Shown one piece after another: positions 7,894 to 17,232 of a stretch of 49,540 nt of DNA; within the stretch, counting starts at the first letter, position 1, and each line of letters starts with the position of its first letter. The position numbers and the translations under genes were made by a program. Below the pieces are notes generated by a model, which saw only the letters and a program-made list of their open reading frames with translations, was not told the origin of the DNA and searched no databases. The stretch is from Gammaproteobacteria bacterium (GTDB lineage: Bacteria > Pseudomonadota > Gammaproteobacteria > JAJDOJ01): assembly GCA_022340215.1 (NCBI GenBank), contig JAJDOJ010000046.1, positions 1 through 49,540 on the forward strand. Direction: 5' to 3'.

Positions 7894-9284
7894 TGGGACG
7901 GATACTGACTGGACTCCTCGGGTGGGTGGATGCGCGGTTTCCGCTGTCCAAACTCTGGAATGAACACCTGGCCGAGTACTACGCCCCGAAGAACTTCAAC
8001 TTCTGGTATTTTTTCGGCTCGCTCGCGCTGCTGGTGCTGGTGATACAGATCGTTACCGGAATCTTTCTCACGATGCACTACAAGCCGGACGCGGAACTGG
8101 CGTTCGGTTCGGTCGAGTACATCATGCGCGACGTGGACTGGGGGTGGTTGATCCGCTACATGCACTCCACGGGCGCCTCGGCCTTCTTCATCATCGTCTA
8201 TCTGCACATGTTCCGGGGGTTGCTGTACGGCTCTTACAAGAAGCCCCGCGAACTGATCTGGCTGTTCGGTATGGTGATCTACCTGGCATTGATGGCCGAG
8301 GCCTTCATGGGATACCTCCTTCCCTGGGGTCAGATGTCCTACTGGGGGGCGCAGGTCATCGTGAACCTCTTCGGCGCGATTCCCGGGTTCGGGCACGACC
8401 TGGCCCTGTGGCTCCGCGGCGACTTCGTGATCTCCGACGCCACACTGAACCGCTTCTTCGCGCTGCATGTGAGCGCGATTCCGCTGGTTCTGGTGTTCCT
8501 CGTGATCGCCCACATCATGGCCCTGCACGAGGTCGGCTCGAACAACCCCGACGGCGTCGAGATCAAGAAGAAAAAGGGAGAGGACGGCATCCCGCTCGAC
8601 GGCATCCCGTTTCATCCGTACTACACGGTCAAGGACATCGTCGGCGTCGTCGTCTTCCTCTTCGTGTTCGCCTTGGTCATGTTCTTCGTACCGCAGATGG
8701 GCGGCTATTTCCTGGAGCACGCCAATTTCATTCCGGCCGATCCCCTGACGACTCCCGTGCATATTGCGCCGGTCTGGTATTTCACCCCCTTCTATACCGT
8801 GTTGCGTGCGGTGCCGGACCCGTTCGGCGGGGTCGTGGCCATGGGGCTCGCCGTCGCTATCCTCTTCGTGCTGCCCTGGGTCGACAGGAACCCGATCAAG
8901 TCGGTGCGCTACCGTAGCGTACTGCACAAGATCAACCTGATCGTTTTTGCCCTGGTGTTCATTATACTCGGCGTTCTGGGTACCAAGCCCGCCACGCCCG
9001 AGCTGGGTGAGATGGCGGTTCGATTCAGCGAGGTCTATTTCCTGTTCTTCGTGTCATTGTGGTTCAGCAGCGCGAAGCGCAGTGCGAAGCTAGGCATCGT
9101 CACCACGATCGTCCTGCTGGGCATCGTGACGATCTACGACCTGACGCGAGTGAGTGCCGAGACCCAGTCACTGGTGCTCTCCGGGTGGTTCGTCCCGGCT
9201 GCATACATCGTCGTCATGTTTCTCCTGCCGGTGTTTACCAATCTGGACGAGGAGAAAGTGGTGCCTGAGAGGGTGACATCATGA
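7893..9284 (+). CDS. petB: ubiquinol-cytochrome c reductase, cytochrome b subunit
   Basis: Cytochrome b is the membrane core of bc1, holding hemes bL and bH and the Qo and Qi sites. The 463-residue product has multiple hydrophobic helices. Heme ligands are H91 and H105 in RYMHSTGASAFFIIVYLHM, and H192 and H207 in ALHVSAIPLVLVFLVIAHI. Two features differ from the Rhodobacter/mitochondrial type: the second pair is 15 residues apart instead of 14, and the Qo motif reads PVWY (293-296), not PEWY. Hydrophobic segments continue to about residue 450. The start overlaps the petA stop, and petC overlaps in turn by ATGA, so the three are translationally coupled. Confidence 0.97.
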   Translation: MGRILTGLLGWVDARFPLSKLWNEHLAEYYAPKNFNFWYFFGSLALLVLVIQIVTGIFLTMHYKPDAELAFGSVEYIMRDVDWGWLIRYMHSTGASAFFIIVYLHMFRGLLYGSYKKPRELIWLFGMVIYLALMAEAFMGYLLPWGQMSYWGAQVIVNLFGAIPGFGHDLALWLRGDFVISDATLNRFFALHVSAIPLVLVFLVIAHIMALHEVGSNNPDGVEIKKKKGEDGIPLDGIPFHPYYTVKDIVGVVVFLFVFALVMFFVPQMGGYFLEHANFIPADPLTTPVHIAPVWYFTPFYTVLRAVPDPFGGVVAMGLAVAILFVLPWVDRNPIKSVRYRSVLHKINLIVFALVFIILGVLGTKPATPELGEMAVRFSEVYFLFFVSLWFSSAKRSAKLGIVTTIVLLGIVTIYDLTRVSAETQSLVLSGWFVPAAYIVVMFLLPVFTNLDEEKVVPERVTS

Positions 9285-10045
9285 GAAGCATTATTCTGAT
9301 TTTGCTGGCAGCGGTATTGCCGGCGGGGGCCGCCGTGGCGGCGGTCGGCGTGGCGCATCTCGACCATGCCGCCGTGGACGTCGAAAACAGATCGTCGCTA
9401 CAGCGGGGCGCGAAGTACTTCTTCAACTACTGCCTCAGTTGCCATTCGGCGAACTTCAGTCGGTACAACCGGATCGCCACGGACCTCGGTCTGTCGGAGC
9501 TGCAGGTGGAGGACAACTTCATCTTCACCGATTCCACCATTCGGGATCACATGACGGTTGCGATGCGGCCGAAGGACGCCAAGGAGTGGTTCGGCACCGC
9601 ACCACCCGACCTGACCCTGTCCGCGCGGGCAAAGGGGGCGGACTGGTTGTATACCTATCTGCGGTCGTTCTACCTGGATGACACCCGACCCTTCGGCGTC
9701 AACAACCTGGTTCTCGAGAACGCCGCTATGCCTCACGTCCTGTGGGAACTTCAGGGATTGCAGAAGCGTGCCCATAAGGAGGCGGAAGCCCCCGCTGAAG
9801 GGGGGCACGGTGATGAGCAGGGGCACGGAGGGGGGGCGCCCGTCCTGGAACTCGTCCGGCCGGGAACGATGTCGCCGGATCAGTACGACAGGGCGGTACT
9901 GGATCTCGTCAACTTCATGGTGTACCTCAGTGAGCCTGTGCAGGTCGTCAGAAAGCAGATCGGTGTCTGGGTGCTGAGCTTTCTTCTGCTGCTGTTCGTG
10001 GTCACCTACCTGCTCAAGAAGGAATACTGGAAAGATATCCACTGA
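9281..10045 (+). CDS. petC: ubiquinol-cytochrome c reductase, cytochrome c1 subunit
   Basis: Cytochrome c1 receives the electron from the Rieske protein and passes it to a soluble cytochrome c. The 254-residue product has a cleavable-looking signal peptide (about 1-21), a CLSCH heme-binding site at about 51-55, a likely axial methionine in ENAAMPHVLW, and a C-terminal membrane helix near 227-245 followed by KKEYWKDIH. A Gly/His/Glu-rich insert (around 165-180) lies between heme domain and anchor. The ATG overlaps the petB stop. It closes the operon and is followed by a GC-rich hairpin. Confidence 0.96.
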   Translation: MRSIILILLAAVLPAGAAVAAVGVAHLDHAAVDVENRSSLQRGAKYFFNYCLSCHSANFSRYNRIATDLGLSELQVEDNFIFTDSTIRDHMTVAMRPKDAKEWFGTAPPDLTLSARAKGADWLYTYLRSFYLDDTRPFGVNNLVLENAAMPHVLWELQGLQKRAHKEAEAPAEGGHGDEQGHGGGAPVLELVRPGTMSPDQYDRAVLDLVNFMVYLSEPVQVVRKQIGVWVLSFLLLLFVVTYLLKKEYWKDIH

Positions 10046-10079
10046 GCCCGGTTGTCCGGTTCCGGACCGGTCCACGGGC
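10046..10079 (+). terminator. candidate hairpin after petC
   Basis: Starting directly after the petC stop, gcccg and cgggc close an imperfect GC-rich stem with inner pairs ccgg/ccgg around ttcc. No T-tract follows, so true terminator function is uncertain; it might instead protect the transcript end. Confidence 0.35.
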
Positions 10080-10277
10080 TTCAGACGAGGGAGCCGCGCT
10101 GGCGGTGGCACGGGAGTCCCCACGAGTCCACGAGTGGTTCGTGCCCCCGGGGCCGCCTGTCAGGCTCCCTCTCCGGTGACGGGGCCCGAGGCGGGAAATC
10201 GTTCACGTTGGGGCGACGAGGCGGTATGAAACCCCGGCGGGCCCTCGTTCCATCGATCTCAATAAGGGAGGCGTTGA
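10080..10277 (+). promoter_or_regulatory. sspA upstream region
   Basis: No gene is seen. The segment contains a tandem 8-base near-repeat (cacgagtc, cacgagtg at 10121-10136). A good ribosome site, agggagg, precedes the sspA ATG. No clear promoter boxes were found. Confidence 0.35.
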
Positions 10278-10898
10278 ATGGCGCTGGTTGCCAACAGACG
10301 TTCGGTCATGACGCTGTTTTCCGATCCATCCTGTCCGCAAAGTCACCGAACGCGTATCGTCATCGCGGAGAAGGACATCACGGTCGATGTGATCTATATC
10401 GATCCGGACGACAAACCCGAGGATCTTTCCGACCTCAATCCCTATAATTCCATTCCGACCCTGGTCGACAGGGACTTGGTGCTCTACGACTCACGCGTCA
10501 TCATGGAGTATCTCGACGAGCGGTTTCCCCATCCGCCACTGATGCCGGTCGATCCGGTTTCGAGGGCGCGGTCCCGTATCGCCCTCTATCATGTCGAGCG
10601 GGACTGGTATGGCCTGGTCGCAGACCTGACCGACGGCAAAAAGGCCTCCGCGGCACGAAAGGTCCTTCGGGAAAGTCTGCTGTCCTCCGTGGACATCTTC
10701 CGGGCGAAACCGTTTTTTCTCAGCGACGAGTTCACCCTGGTCGACTGCTGTGTTGCGCCGATACTCTGGCGGCTGGAGCATTTCGGCGTGGACCTGCCGG
10801 CCCAGGCCAAGCCCATCAAGCAATATGCCGACAGGATGTTCGCGCGACCCTCCTTTCGGGAAAGCCTTTCCGAGGCCGAACTCGAAATGCATCCCTGA
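10278..10898 (+). CDS. sspA: stringent starvation protein A
   Basis: SspA is a GST-fold protein that binds RNA polymerase and changes promoter use in stationary phase and under acid or starvation stress. The 206-residue length fits. The N-terminal thioredoxin-like half shows MTLFSDPSCPQSHRTRIVI, then NPYNSIPTLVDRDLVLYDS and IMEYLDERFPHPPLMP; the C-terminal helical half holds FTLVDCCVAPILWRL. A strong agggagg ribosome site fixes the ATG. sspB follows 76 bases downstream, the usual pair, and petABC lies upstream as in Pseudomonas and other gammaproteobacteria. Confidence 0.96.
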   Translation: MALVANRRSVMTLFSDPSCPQSHRTRIVIAEKDITVDVIYIDPDDKPEDLSDLNPYNSIPTLVDRDLVLYDSRVIMEYLDERFPHPPLMPVDPVSRARSRIALYHVERDWYGLVADLTDGKKASAARKVLRESLLSSVDIFRAKPFFLSDEFTLVDCCVAPILWRLEHFGVDLPAQAKPIKQYADRMFARPSFRESLSEAELEMHP

Positions 10899-10974
10899 CG
10901 ATGGCGGTCGGGGGCGGTCAGCCGGTGCTCGTATCGGCGTCCCGCCATCCCGATGCCCTGCCACGGTAGCGATC

Positions 10975-11355
10975 ATGACCTCCAGCCGTCCCTATCTGAT
11001 ACGCGCGATGTACGAGTGGATCGTGGACAACGAAATGACCCCGCATATCCTCGTCGATGCGGAAGCCGAAGGCGTGATCGTGCCGCGCGAGTACGTGGAG
11101 AACGGAAAGATCGTCCTGAACGTCGGCCCGATTGCAGTCCAGGGTCTGACCTTGGGCAACGGGGAAGTCACGTTCAGTGCACGATTCTCCGGGAAACCCG
11201 TGCGGATGCAGATCCCCGTCTCCAACGTGCTCGCTGTTTATGCACGCGAGAACGGTAAGGGAATGATGTTCGGTGAGGACGGCGACGAGCCGCCACCCGA
11301 ATCGGGGCCGGAATCCGAAACGCCTGCGCGGCCGCACCTGAAGGTTGTTAAATAG
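10975..11355 (+). CDS. sspB: ClpXP adaptor, stringent starvation protein B
   Basis: SspB tethers ssrA-tagged proteins to the ClpXP protease. I chose the ATG giving MTSSRPYLIRAMYEWI, which matches the family start. The substrate-binding domain runs through TPHILVDAE, VIVPREYVENGKIVLN and FSARFSGKP to about residue 95. A Glu/Pro-rich flexible linker follows, then the closing RPHLKVVK, the conserved short ClpX-binding tail. At 126 residues it is shorter than the E. coli protein (about 165), chiefly in the linker. Confidence 0.95.
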   Translation: MTSSRPYLIRAMYEWIVDNEMTPHILVDAEAEGVIVPREYVENGKIVLNVGPIAVQGLTLGNGEVTFSARFSGKPVRMQIPVSNVLAVYARENGKGMMFGEDGDEPPPESGPESETPARPHLKVVK

Positions 11356-11378
11356 CGGCCAGCTCGCAGCCGGGCATT

Positions 11379-11410
11379 CCTGGATTGCGCTTACGCTCCA
11401 TCCAGGCTAC
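11379..11410 (-). repeat. REP-type hairpin, copy C
   Basis: On the minus strand: GTAG, a perfect 7-base stem cctggat/atccagg, and the loop ggagcgtaagcgca. It lies between sspB and the convergent FAD-oxidase gene. The stem differs from copies A, B and D while the GTAG tag and an agcg-containing loop are kept. Confidence 0.7.
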
Positions 11411-11465
11411 GAGTTCTGGATGGTATGTCATTTGACAGAAATCGCCTAATTACATTCAAGGCACT

Positions 11466-12884
11466 TCAGGTTGTGCCTGCACCGATCCTGGACGGCTCGT
11501 CGACGGGAAATATCTTGGCGGGATTGAGGATGCCGTGTGGGTCGAACTGAGCCTTGATGCGTCGCATCAGTTCCAGTGTCGATGCATCAATTTCCCGCTC
11601 GATGTAGTCGCGCTTGGCGATCCCTACGCCGTGTTCGCCGGATAGCGTTCCGCCGAGCTCCAGCACCAGACCAAAAACCTCGGCAAGGCATCGCTCCGCA
11701 CGTTCCATGACGCCGGCGATATCCGGGTCTATGAGCAGATTGACATGAATATTTCCGTTGCCCGCATGACCGAAGTTCACGATCGGGATCCGGTGCCTGT
11801 CGCTCAGTTCGCCGAGTCCACCGATCAGGGCGGGAATTGCCGAGACCGGAACCACGACATCCTCGTTGATCTTTTCGGGGGCGATCGTGCGCAGCGCCGG
11901 CGAGAGCGCCCTTCTGGCCGCCCATAGCTCCCGGATCTCGTCCTCACCTCGGGCCGCCCGCATGCGCAGGCAGCCGTCGATCCGTCCCGCGCGCATGATG
12001 GCATCCGCCGCGGCCGCCACCGCTGCCTCGCTGCCGTCGATCTCGATCATGAGCAGTGCGCCGGCGCCCTCCGGGACATCGACCTCGGCAAAGTCACGGA
12101 TCATGTCGATCGCTTTTCCATCCATGAATTCAAGGGATCTCGGCACGGCGGGTTGTGCCATGATCCTGGAAATGGCCCGGGCTGCGGCTGCGACGTCGGC
12201 ATAGACGGCCTGCAGGGTCTGTATCGTCTCAGGCAGCGGAACGAGTTTCAGCGTCGCCTCGGTGACGATGGCAAGGGTCCCTTCCGACCCGATCAACAGG
12301 CGTGTCAGATCGTAGCCGACCACACCCTTGGTGGTGCGCACGCCGGTGCGTATCGTGGTGCCGTTGCCGGTGACGGCGCGAAGGCCGAGTGTGTTCTCCC
12401 TCGGGGTGGCGTACTTGAGGGCGCGCGGACCCGCTGAGTTGTACCCCAGGTTGCCCCCGATCGTGCAATACGCAGCGCTCGTAGGATCGGGTGGCCAGAA
12501 AAAACCGTATCGCGCGGCCTCGTCCTGGACTGCCTGGTTGATGGCGCCGGGTTCCACGCGGGCGATCCGGTTGGCGGGATCCAGTTCCAGGATCCGCTCC
12601 ATCCGTTCCATCGACAGGACGAGACCTCCGGTCAACGGCACGGTTGCCCCCGTCGTGCCGGTACCCCTGCCTCTGACGACCAGGCTCACCCGGTCCCGGT
12701 GGCAGCACGCGACGATGCGCGCGACCTGATCATGATCGCGAGCGAAGGCCACCGCCTCCGGAAGCGCGTGCTGGCGGCTGTTGTCGTAGCCATAGGCCCA
12801 GCAGTCCTCGGGGCTCGCGATGACGTTTTCCATCCCGGCGGCGTCCCGAAGGCGGCCCAGGAGGTCCGGGGTCAGGGCGCCCAT
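11466..12884 (-). CDS. GlcD-type FAD-linked oxidase (D-2-hydroxyacid dehydrogenase)
   Basis: The 472-residue product belongs to the family of glycolate oxidase subunit GlcD and D-lactate dehydrogenases. The N-terminal PCMH-type FAD domain shows VVRGRGTGTTGATVPL and CTIGGNLGYNSAGPRALKY; the cap domain ends in VNFGHAGNGNIHVNL and GGTLSGEHGVGIAKR, typical for the class. Near the C-terminus lies FDPHGILNPAKIFP. The exact substrate (glycolate, D-lactate or another 2-hydroxyacid) cannot be told from sequence. No glcE or glcF partner lies nearby, which favours a stand-alone dehydrogenase. It is probably the last gene of the lpoA-yraN-diaA transcription unit, 36 bases after diaA. Confidence 0.88.
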   Translation of the reverse strand: MGALTPDLLGRLRDAAGMENVIASPEDCWAYGYDNSRQHALPEAVAFARDHDQVARIVACCHRDRVSLVVRGRGTGTTGATVPLTGGLVLSMERMERILELDPANRIARVEPGAINQAVQDEAARYGFFWPPDPTSAAYCTIGGNLGYNSAGPRALKYATPRENTLGLRAVTGNGTTIRTGVRTTKGVVGYDLTRLLIGSEGTLAIVTEATLKLVPLPETIQTLQAVYADVAAAARAISRIMAQPAVPRSLEFMDGKAIDMIRDFAEVDVPEGAGALLMIEIDGSEAAVAAAADAIMRAGRIDGCLRMRAARGEDEIRELWAARRALSPALRTIAPEKINEDVVVPVSAIPALIGGLGELSDRHRIPIVNFGHAGNGNIHVNLLIDPDIAGVMERAERCLAEVFGLVLELGGTLSGEHGVGIAKRDYIEREIDASTLELMRRIKAQFDPHGILNPAKIFPVDEPSRIGAGTT

Positions 12885-12920
12885 ACGGATTCGCTCATGG
12901 TCTGAGTCCGGGGCACGTGT

Positions 12921-13565
<645 letters not shown>

Positions 13566-13586
13566 TCAATCCGCGAACGGCGGATG

Positions 13587-13940
13587 CTACCAGGCCGACT
13601 CGATTGCATTGCTAAGCCAGTCTATCCGGTTGCGGTCACGGACTCCAACCACATCGACACGGGTGGGGCACTCTAGTTTATGGCGCTGCACGTAGTGAGA
13701 TGCGGCCGCAAGGATCCGGGATTGTTTCCGGGCGTCGATACTGGCCAGGGCGCCCCCGAAAACGGGATTGCTGCGGTATCTCACCTCGACGAAGACCACT
13801 GTTTCGACGTCCCGCATGACGATGTCGATCTCGCCCATCCGGCACCGGTAGTTCCGTTCCAGCAGTTTCAGGCCACGTCGCTGCAGATACGCGCAGGCCC
13901 ATTGTTCGGCCTGCGCGCCTGCCTTGAGATGTGGCCTCAC
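13587..13940 (-). CDS. yraN: YraN family (UPF0102) nuclease-fold protein
   Basis: YraN proteins have a restriction-endonuclease-like fold of unknown function and usually lie beside lpoA. I propose the GTG at 13940 as start: it overlaps the lpoA stop as GTGA and gives a 117-residue product that begins just before the conserved GAQAEQWACAYLQRRG. Extending upstream would run into lpoA and adds unconserved residues. Core motifs are YRCRMGEIDIVMRD and VVFVEVRYR, carrying the acidic and Glu-x-Arg residues of the nuclease-like core, then ARKQSRILAAA. Translation is probably coupled to lpoA. Confidence 0.88.
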   Translation of the reverse strand: MRPHLKAGAQAEQWACAYLQRRGLKLLERNYRCRMGEIDIVMRDVETVVFVEVRYRSNPVFGGALASIDARKQSRILAAASHYVQRHKLECPTRVDVVGVRDRNRIDWLSNAIESAW

Positions 13941-15841
13941 GGATTCTCGGTTTCGCTGGTGACGGGAGCCGCCGGTTCGGTGCGCGGTGCCATCAACACC
14001 GGTGCGCCCGCCTCGAACCGAGCCCAACTGAGTTGCCGGTAGATTCGCTGGCGGGCGTCCAGGGACAGCGATCCGGTGACCCCCTGAAACCTTTCATGGG
14101 GCCGGTCGGCCAGCCATCGCAGGGAAGGCAGTACATCGTAGGCATCGAAGCCCAACCCGACCAGTCGCGGATACTTGCGCACCAGGTCCGGACTGGTCTC
14201 CTCCAGACTGTTGCGCAGCGACCGGGCCTGTTCGTCATCACTGATGGTGAGTGGCATGTCGGCGAACATGATGCCGTTCAGATCCAGATCCGCGTTGTTC
14301 GCGGCCGCGCCATAGACGTTTGACGTCGCATAGACGGGCAGGTCGCCGGTGAAGTGGAATCGGAACTGGGGATTCAGCAGACGTGCCTGGCGGGGGGATG
14401 CGACAATCAGGATGGAATCCACGTCTTGTCTCCGGCGAGGCTCGAACGCGACGTTGCGGCGCAGGTTCGCCTGCAGGGTCCGGTGGCGCTGCCTGCTCTG
14501 ATCGATCAGCAGGGCATGCTGGATCTGTGCGGCGAAATCGGGCTGTGCCGGGTCATAGGTTTCCACCGCCAGGACGCGTCCACCGAGTTCCTCGAACCGG
14601 GACTGGAAGCTGTCTCGTAACCGCCCTCCCCAGCGCCCCGCAGGGACGAAGACGATGGTATTCAGATTGCCGTCAATCGAGATGCGTTCCGCGGTCTGGC
14701 GCGCCTCATCCTCGGGGAGAAGCCCGAACTGATAGAGGTTCGAGGGCGCTTCCCGATCCGCTTCCAGGTAGTTCAGACTCAGTGCGACGACCGGAAGCTC
14801 GCCCGAATCCGACAGCGCGGATACCCCTTTTTTGTCCAGGGGGCCGATGACGGCATCGGCCCCGTCGCTCACCGCCTGGCGATAGATCGCGGGAACCCTT
14901 TCCGGCTTGTCCCCTGTGTCGTAGATTCTCAACACCTTTGTCGGGGTGTCGACACCCGCGTCGTCGTAGTACGCGGTCAGCGTCCCGGCCATGATGGCGG
15001 CCGCCGCCGCTGCGTACCGACCGCTAAAGGGCAGCAGCACGGCGATCGAGGCCGGCCGGAAACTGAGGCGTCCCCACTCGTCAAGGACACGCAGGGTGTA
15101 CTCGGGAGCGGCCGGGTGCCCTGGGTAGCTCTGGTTCCACCGGTCGATGCGCTGCGCGAGTGTCTCCTTGTCCGGTGCCGGCTGCTTGTGTATCAGCGCC
15201 AGCGCGACCCAGCCCGCGACCTGGGCGTTGTCGGTGCCGAGGTACCACTGGTTCAGCTCGCTGGGACCAGCGTCCGTGAGGGTCCCCCAGATCGTCGCGT
15301 CGTTCGAGCGCCGTTGCGCCTCGTTGAGAGGCATCCTGTGGCGCTCAACCAGCAGCGCGAGACCTTCCAGTGTCATCCCCTTTTGGAGATAGGCTTCGGC
15401 ACGTACGCCGGCCAGGTTCGCAGCCGATTCTGGCGCCAGCGTGTCAAGCGATTCCGGCAGGATGGCCAGTGCCTCGTCCGGATTTCCGTACAACAGGGCC
15501 AGTCTTGCCTCGGCGATCCTGCGGCGCACGAGAAGGGCCCCGTCCCAACCTTCAGCGGGGAGCCGATTCAGGTAGGAGCCTGCCGCCTCCCGGGTTGCGG
15601 GGGTCAGTAGGGTTTCCACCGCACGCAACTGCAGTTCACGCGCCACTGGGCCCTTCGCGAGTGCTGCCTGTCCCCAGTAGATTTCGGCCGCGGCGACGAG
15701 TTCTCCCTGTGCAGCGAGCTGCTCGGCCCGCAACTGCTCCGGGGGGGTGGTTGGCTTGCTCGGTTGCGGCGCGCAGGAGATGAGCCATCCGAGCGAAACG
15801 ATCGCGGCCGCGATGATGCTGATAAACTTCAGGGGACTCAA
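13937..15841 (-). CDS. lpoA: outer-membrane lipoprotein activator of PBP1A
   Basis: LpoA reaches across the periplasm from the outer membrane and stimulates the bifunctional synthase PBP1A. The 634-residue product begins with a lipoprotein signal ending in LGWLISC, so C23 should be lipidated. The N-terminal half is alpha-helical and TPR-like (roughly 35-260). The C-terminal half resembles a type 1 periplasmic binding protein: IAVLLPFSGRYAAAA at about 268, ADAVIGPLDKKGVSAL, IVFVPAGRWGGRL and LPVYATSNVYG. It heads the leftward unit and is divergent from rsmI. Confidence 0.93.
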   Translation of the reverse strand: MSPLKFISIIAAAIVSLGWLISCAPQPSKPTTPPEQLRAEQLAAQGELVAAAEIYWGQAALAKGPVARELQLRAVETLLTPATREAAGSYLNRLPAEGWDGALLVRRRIAEARLALLYGNPDEALAILPESLDTLAPESAANLAGVRAEAYLQKGMTLEGLALLVERHRMPLNEAQRRSNDATIWGTLTDAGPSELNQWYLGTDNAQVAGWVALALIHKQPAPDKETLAQRIDRWNQSYPGHPAAPEYTLRVLDEWGRLSFRPASIAVLLPFSGRYAAAAAAIMAGTLTAYYDDAGVDTPTKVLRIYDTGDKPERVPAIYRQAVSDGADAVIGPLDKKGVSALSDSGELPVVALSLNYLEADREAPSNLYQFGLLPEDEARQTAERISIDGNLNTIVFVPAGRWGGRLRDSFQSRFEELGGRVLAVETYDPAQPDFAAQIQHALLIDQSRQRHRTLQANLRRNVAFEPRRRQDVDSILIVASPRQARLLNPQFRFHFTGDLPVYATSNVYGAAANNADLDLNGIMFADMPLTISDDEQARSLRNSLEETSPDLVRKYPRLVGLGFDAYDVLPSLRWLADRPHERFQGVTGSLSLDARQRIYRQLSWARFEAGAPVLMAPRTEPAAPVTSETENP

Positions 15842-15925
15842 TCTTTACGTTCCATCGCGTGTCGCGCGGGTGCGACGTGCAGGGCAGATGTCTAAGTTCA
15901 GGCAGTATCGGGACTGATCAAACGG
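15842..15925. promoter_or_regulatory. divergent intergenic region, lpoA / rsmI
   Basis: This 84-base interval must carry start signals for both genes, given their orientation. No clear promoter boxes or strong ribosome site for the rsmI GTG were recognised. Confidence 0.35.
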
Positions 15926-16795
15926 GTGTCAATCCAGACAGGCATTCTCTATGTGGTCGCCACGCCCATCGGAAACCTGTCCGACATCACCGAGCGGGCG
16001 GTGAGGGTGCTCGCCGCCGCGGATATCGTTGCCGCGGAGGACACGCGGCACAGCAAACCCCTGCTGAGGCGTTGCGGCGCGCGGGCGCGGCTCGTCAGCC
16101 TCCACGACCACAACGAACGCGACCGGACCCCCGGCCTGATCGGCGCACTTCGGGAAGGGGCATCGGTGGCGTTGATCTCGGACGCCGGTACTCCCCTGAT
16201 CAGCGATCCCGGCTTCCGCCTGGTCGCGGCCGCCTGGGACGCGGAACTCCGTGTCTGTCCGATCCCCGGCCCGAGCGCATTCGTCGCCGCCCTGAGTGTC
16301 GCGGGTGTGCCGACGGACCGGTTCGCGTTCGAAGGTTTTCCGCCGCCGCGAACGGCGGCCCGCCGCAAGTGGTTCGATCGCCTGGCGCGCGAGGAGCGCA
16401 CGATGGTCTTCTACGAATCGCCACGGCGCCTGTGCGAGTGCATCGAGGACATGCGCGATAGCTTCGGAGACGGGCGGACGGCAGTGATCGCGCGCGAACT
16501 TACCAAGACCTTCGAGACAGTGAGGCGCGGCCGGCTCGACGAGCTCGCCCACTGGGTCGCGGCGGACGCCGATCGGCAGCGGGGCGAGATCGTCATCGTC
16601 CTGGCGGGTGCCGAGGTCGCCCCGAGCGAGGCGTTGAACATCGAGGTGCGTGAAATCGTCGGCGTGTTGCTGCGCCATCTGCCGGTGCGTGACGCGGTCA
16701 GGGCTGCGGTCGAGCTGACGGGTCTGCCCCGCAATTCGCTGTATGCCATCGCAGTCCGTATGAAAACGGAGGATGAAAACGGAAGCGCCCCCTGA
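15926..16795 (+). CDS. rsmI: 16S rRNA 2'-O-methyltransferase (C1402)
   Basis: RsmI methylates the ribose of C1402 in 16S rRNA using S-adenosylmethionine. The 289-residue protein follows the tetrapyrrole-methylase fold: GILYVVATPIGNLSDIT at the start, AAEDTRHSKPLL, SLHDHNERDR, ALISDAGTPLISDPGF, PIPGPSAFVAAL, MVFYESPRRL and ARELTKTFET. The frame opens with a GTG start; no better ATG lies near. It precedes the RNase P RNA gene, the common gammaproteobacterial order. Confidence 0.96.
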   Translation: MSIQTGILYVVATPIGNLSDITERAVRVLAAADIVAAEDTRHSKPLLRRCGARARLVSLHDHNERDRTPGLIGALREGASVALISDAGTPLISDPGFRLVAAAWDAELRVCPIPGPSAFVAALSVAGVPTDRFAFEGFPPPRTAARRKWFDRLAREERTMVFYESPRRLCECIEDMRDSFGDGRTAVIARELTKTFETVRRGRLDELAHWVAADADRQRGEIVIVLAGAEVAPSEALNIEVREIVGVLLRHLPVRDAVRAAVELTGLPRNSLYAIAVRMKTEDENGSAP

Positions 16796-16815
16796 TCCGG
16801 GGCTGTATCGGGGGG

Positions 16816-16821
16816 TATGAT
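16816..16821 (+). promoter_or_regulatory. candidate -10 box for rnpB
   Basis: TATGAT lies 11 bases before the inferred 5' end of RNase P RNA, a fitting distance. No good -35 match is visible upstream. Confidence 0.4.
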
Positions 16822-16832
16822 AGACTCCTCGC

Positions 16833-17232
16833 GGGAGTCGGCCGAACAGTCGCTGTGCCACAACCGTTCTTCGGGATGGCGGTGCGGAGGAAAGTCCGGG
16901 CTCCGCAGGGCAGGGTGCCAGGTAATCCCTGGGGGGCGCGAGTCCACGGAAAGTGCAGCAGAAAGCATACCGCCGATGACCCCGATCGTGTGCTGCCGTT
17001 CGCGGCACCGTGCGGAAGGGGGACAGGCAAGGGTGAAATGGTGCGGTAAGAGCGCACCGCGCTGCTGGTAACAGCGGCGGCAGGGTAAACCCCACCCGGA
17101 GCAAGACCAAATAGGGGAGCGCACGTGCGGCCCGCATGGCTCCCGGGTAGGTCGCATGAGGCGTGCGGTGACGCACGTCCCAGATGAATGGCTGTTCTCG
17201 ACAGAACCCGGCTTACAGGCCGGCTCCCCTTC
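16833..17232 (+). ncRNA. rnpB: RNase P RNA (bacterial type A)
   Basis: This is the catalytic RNA of RNase P, which removes the 5' leader of pre-tRNAs. Hallmarks in order are aggaaagtccgggctcc (about 16891), agggcagggtgccaggtaat, gcggtaagagcgcaccgc, ggtaacagc, the ggtaaaccccacccggagc segment with accaaatagggg, and cgacagaacccggctta near the end. The ends are inferred from pairing of gggagtcggcc at the 5' end with ggccggctccc at the 3' end, giving about 400 nt. Its place between rsmI and mraZ is conserved. Exact termini may be off by a few bases. Confidence 0.97.
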
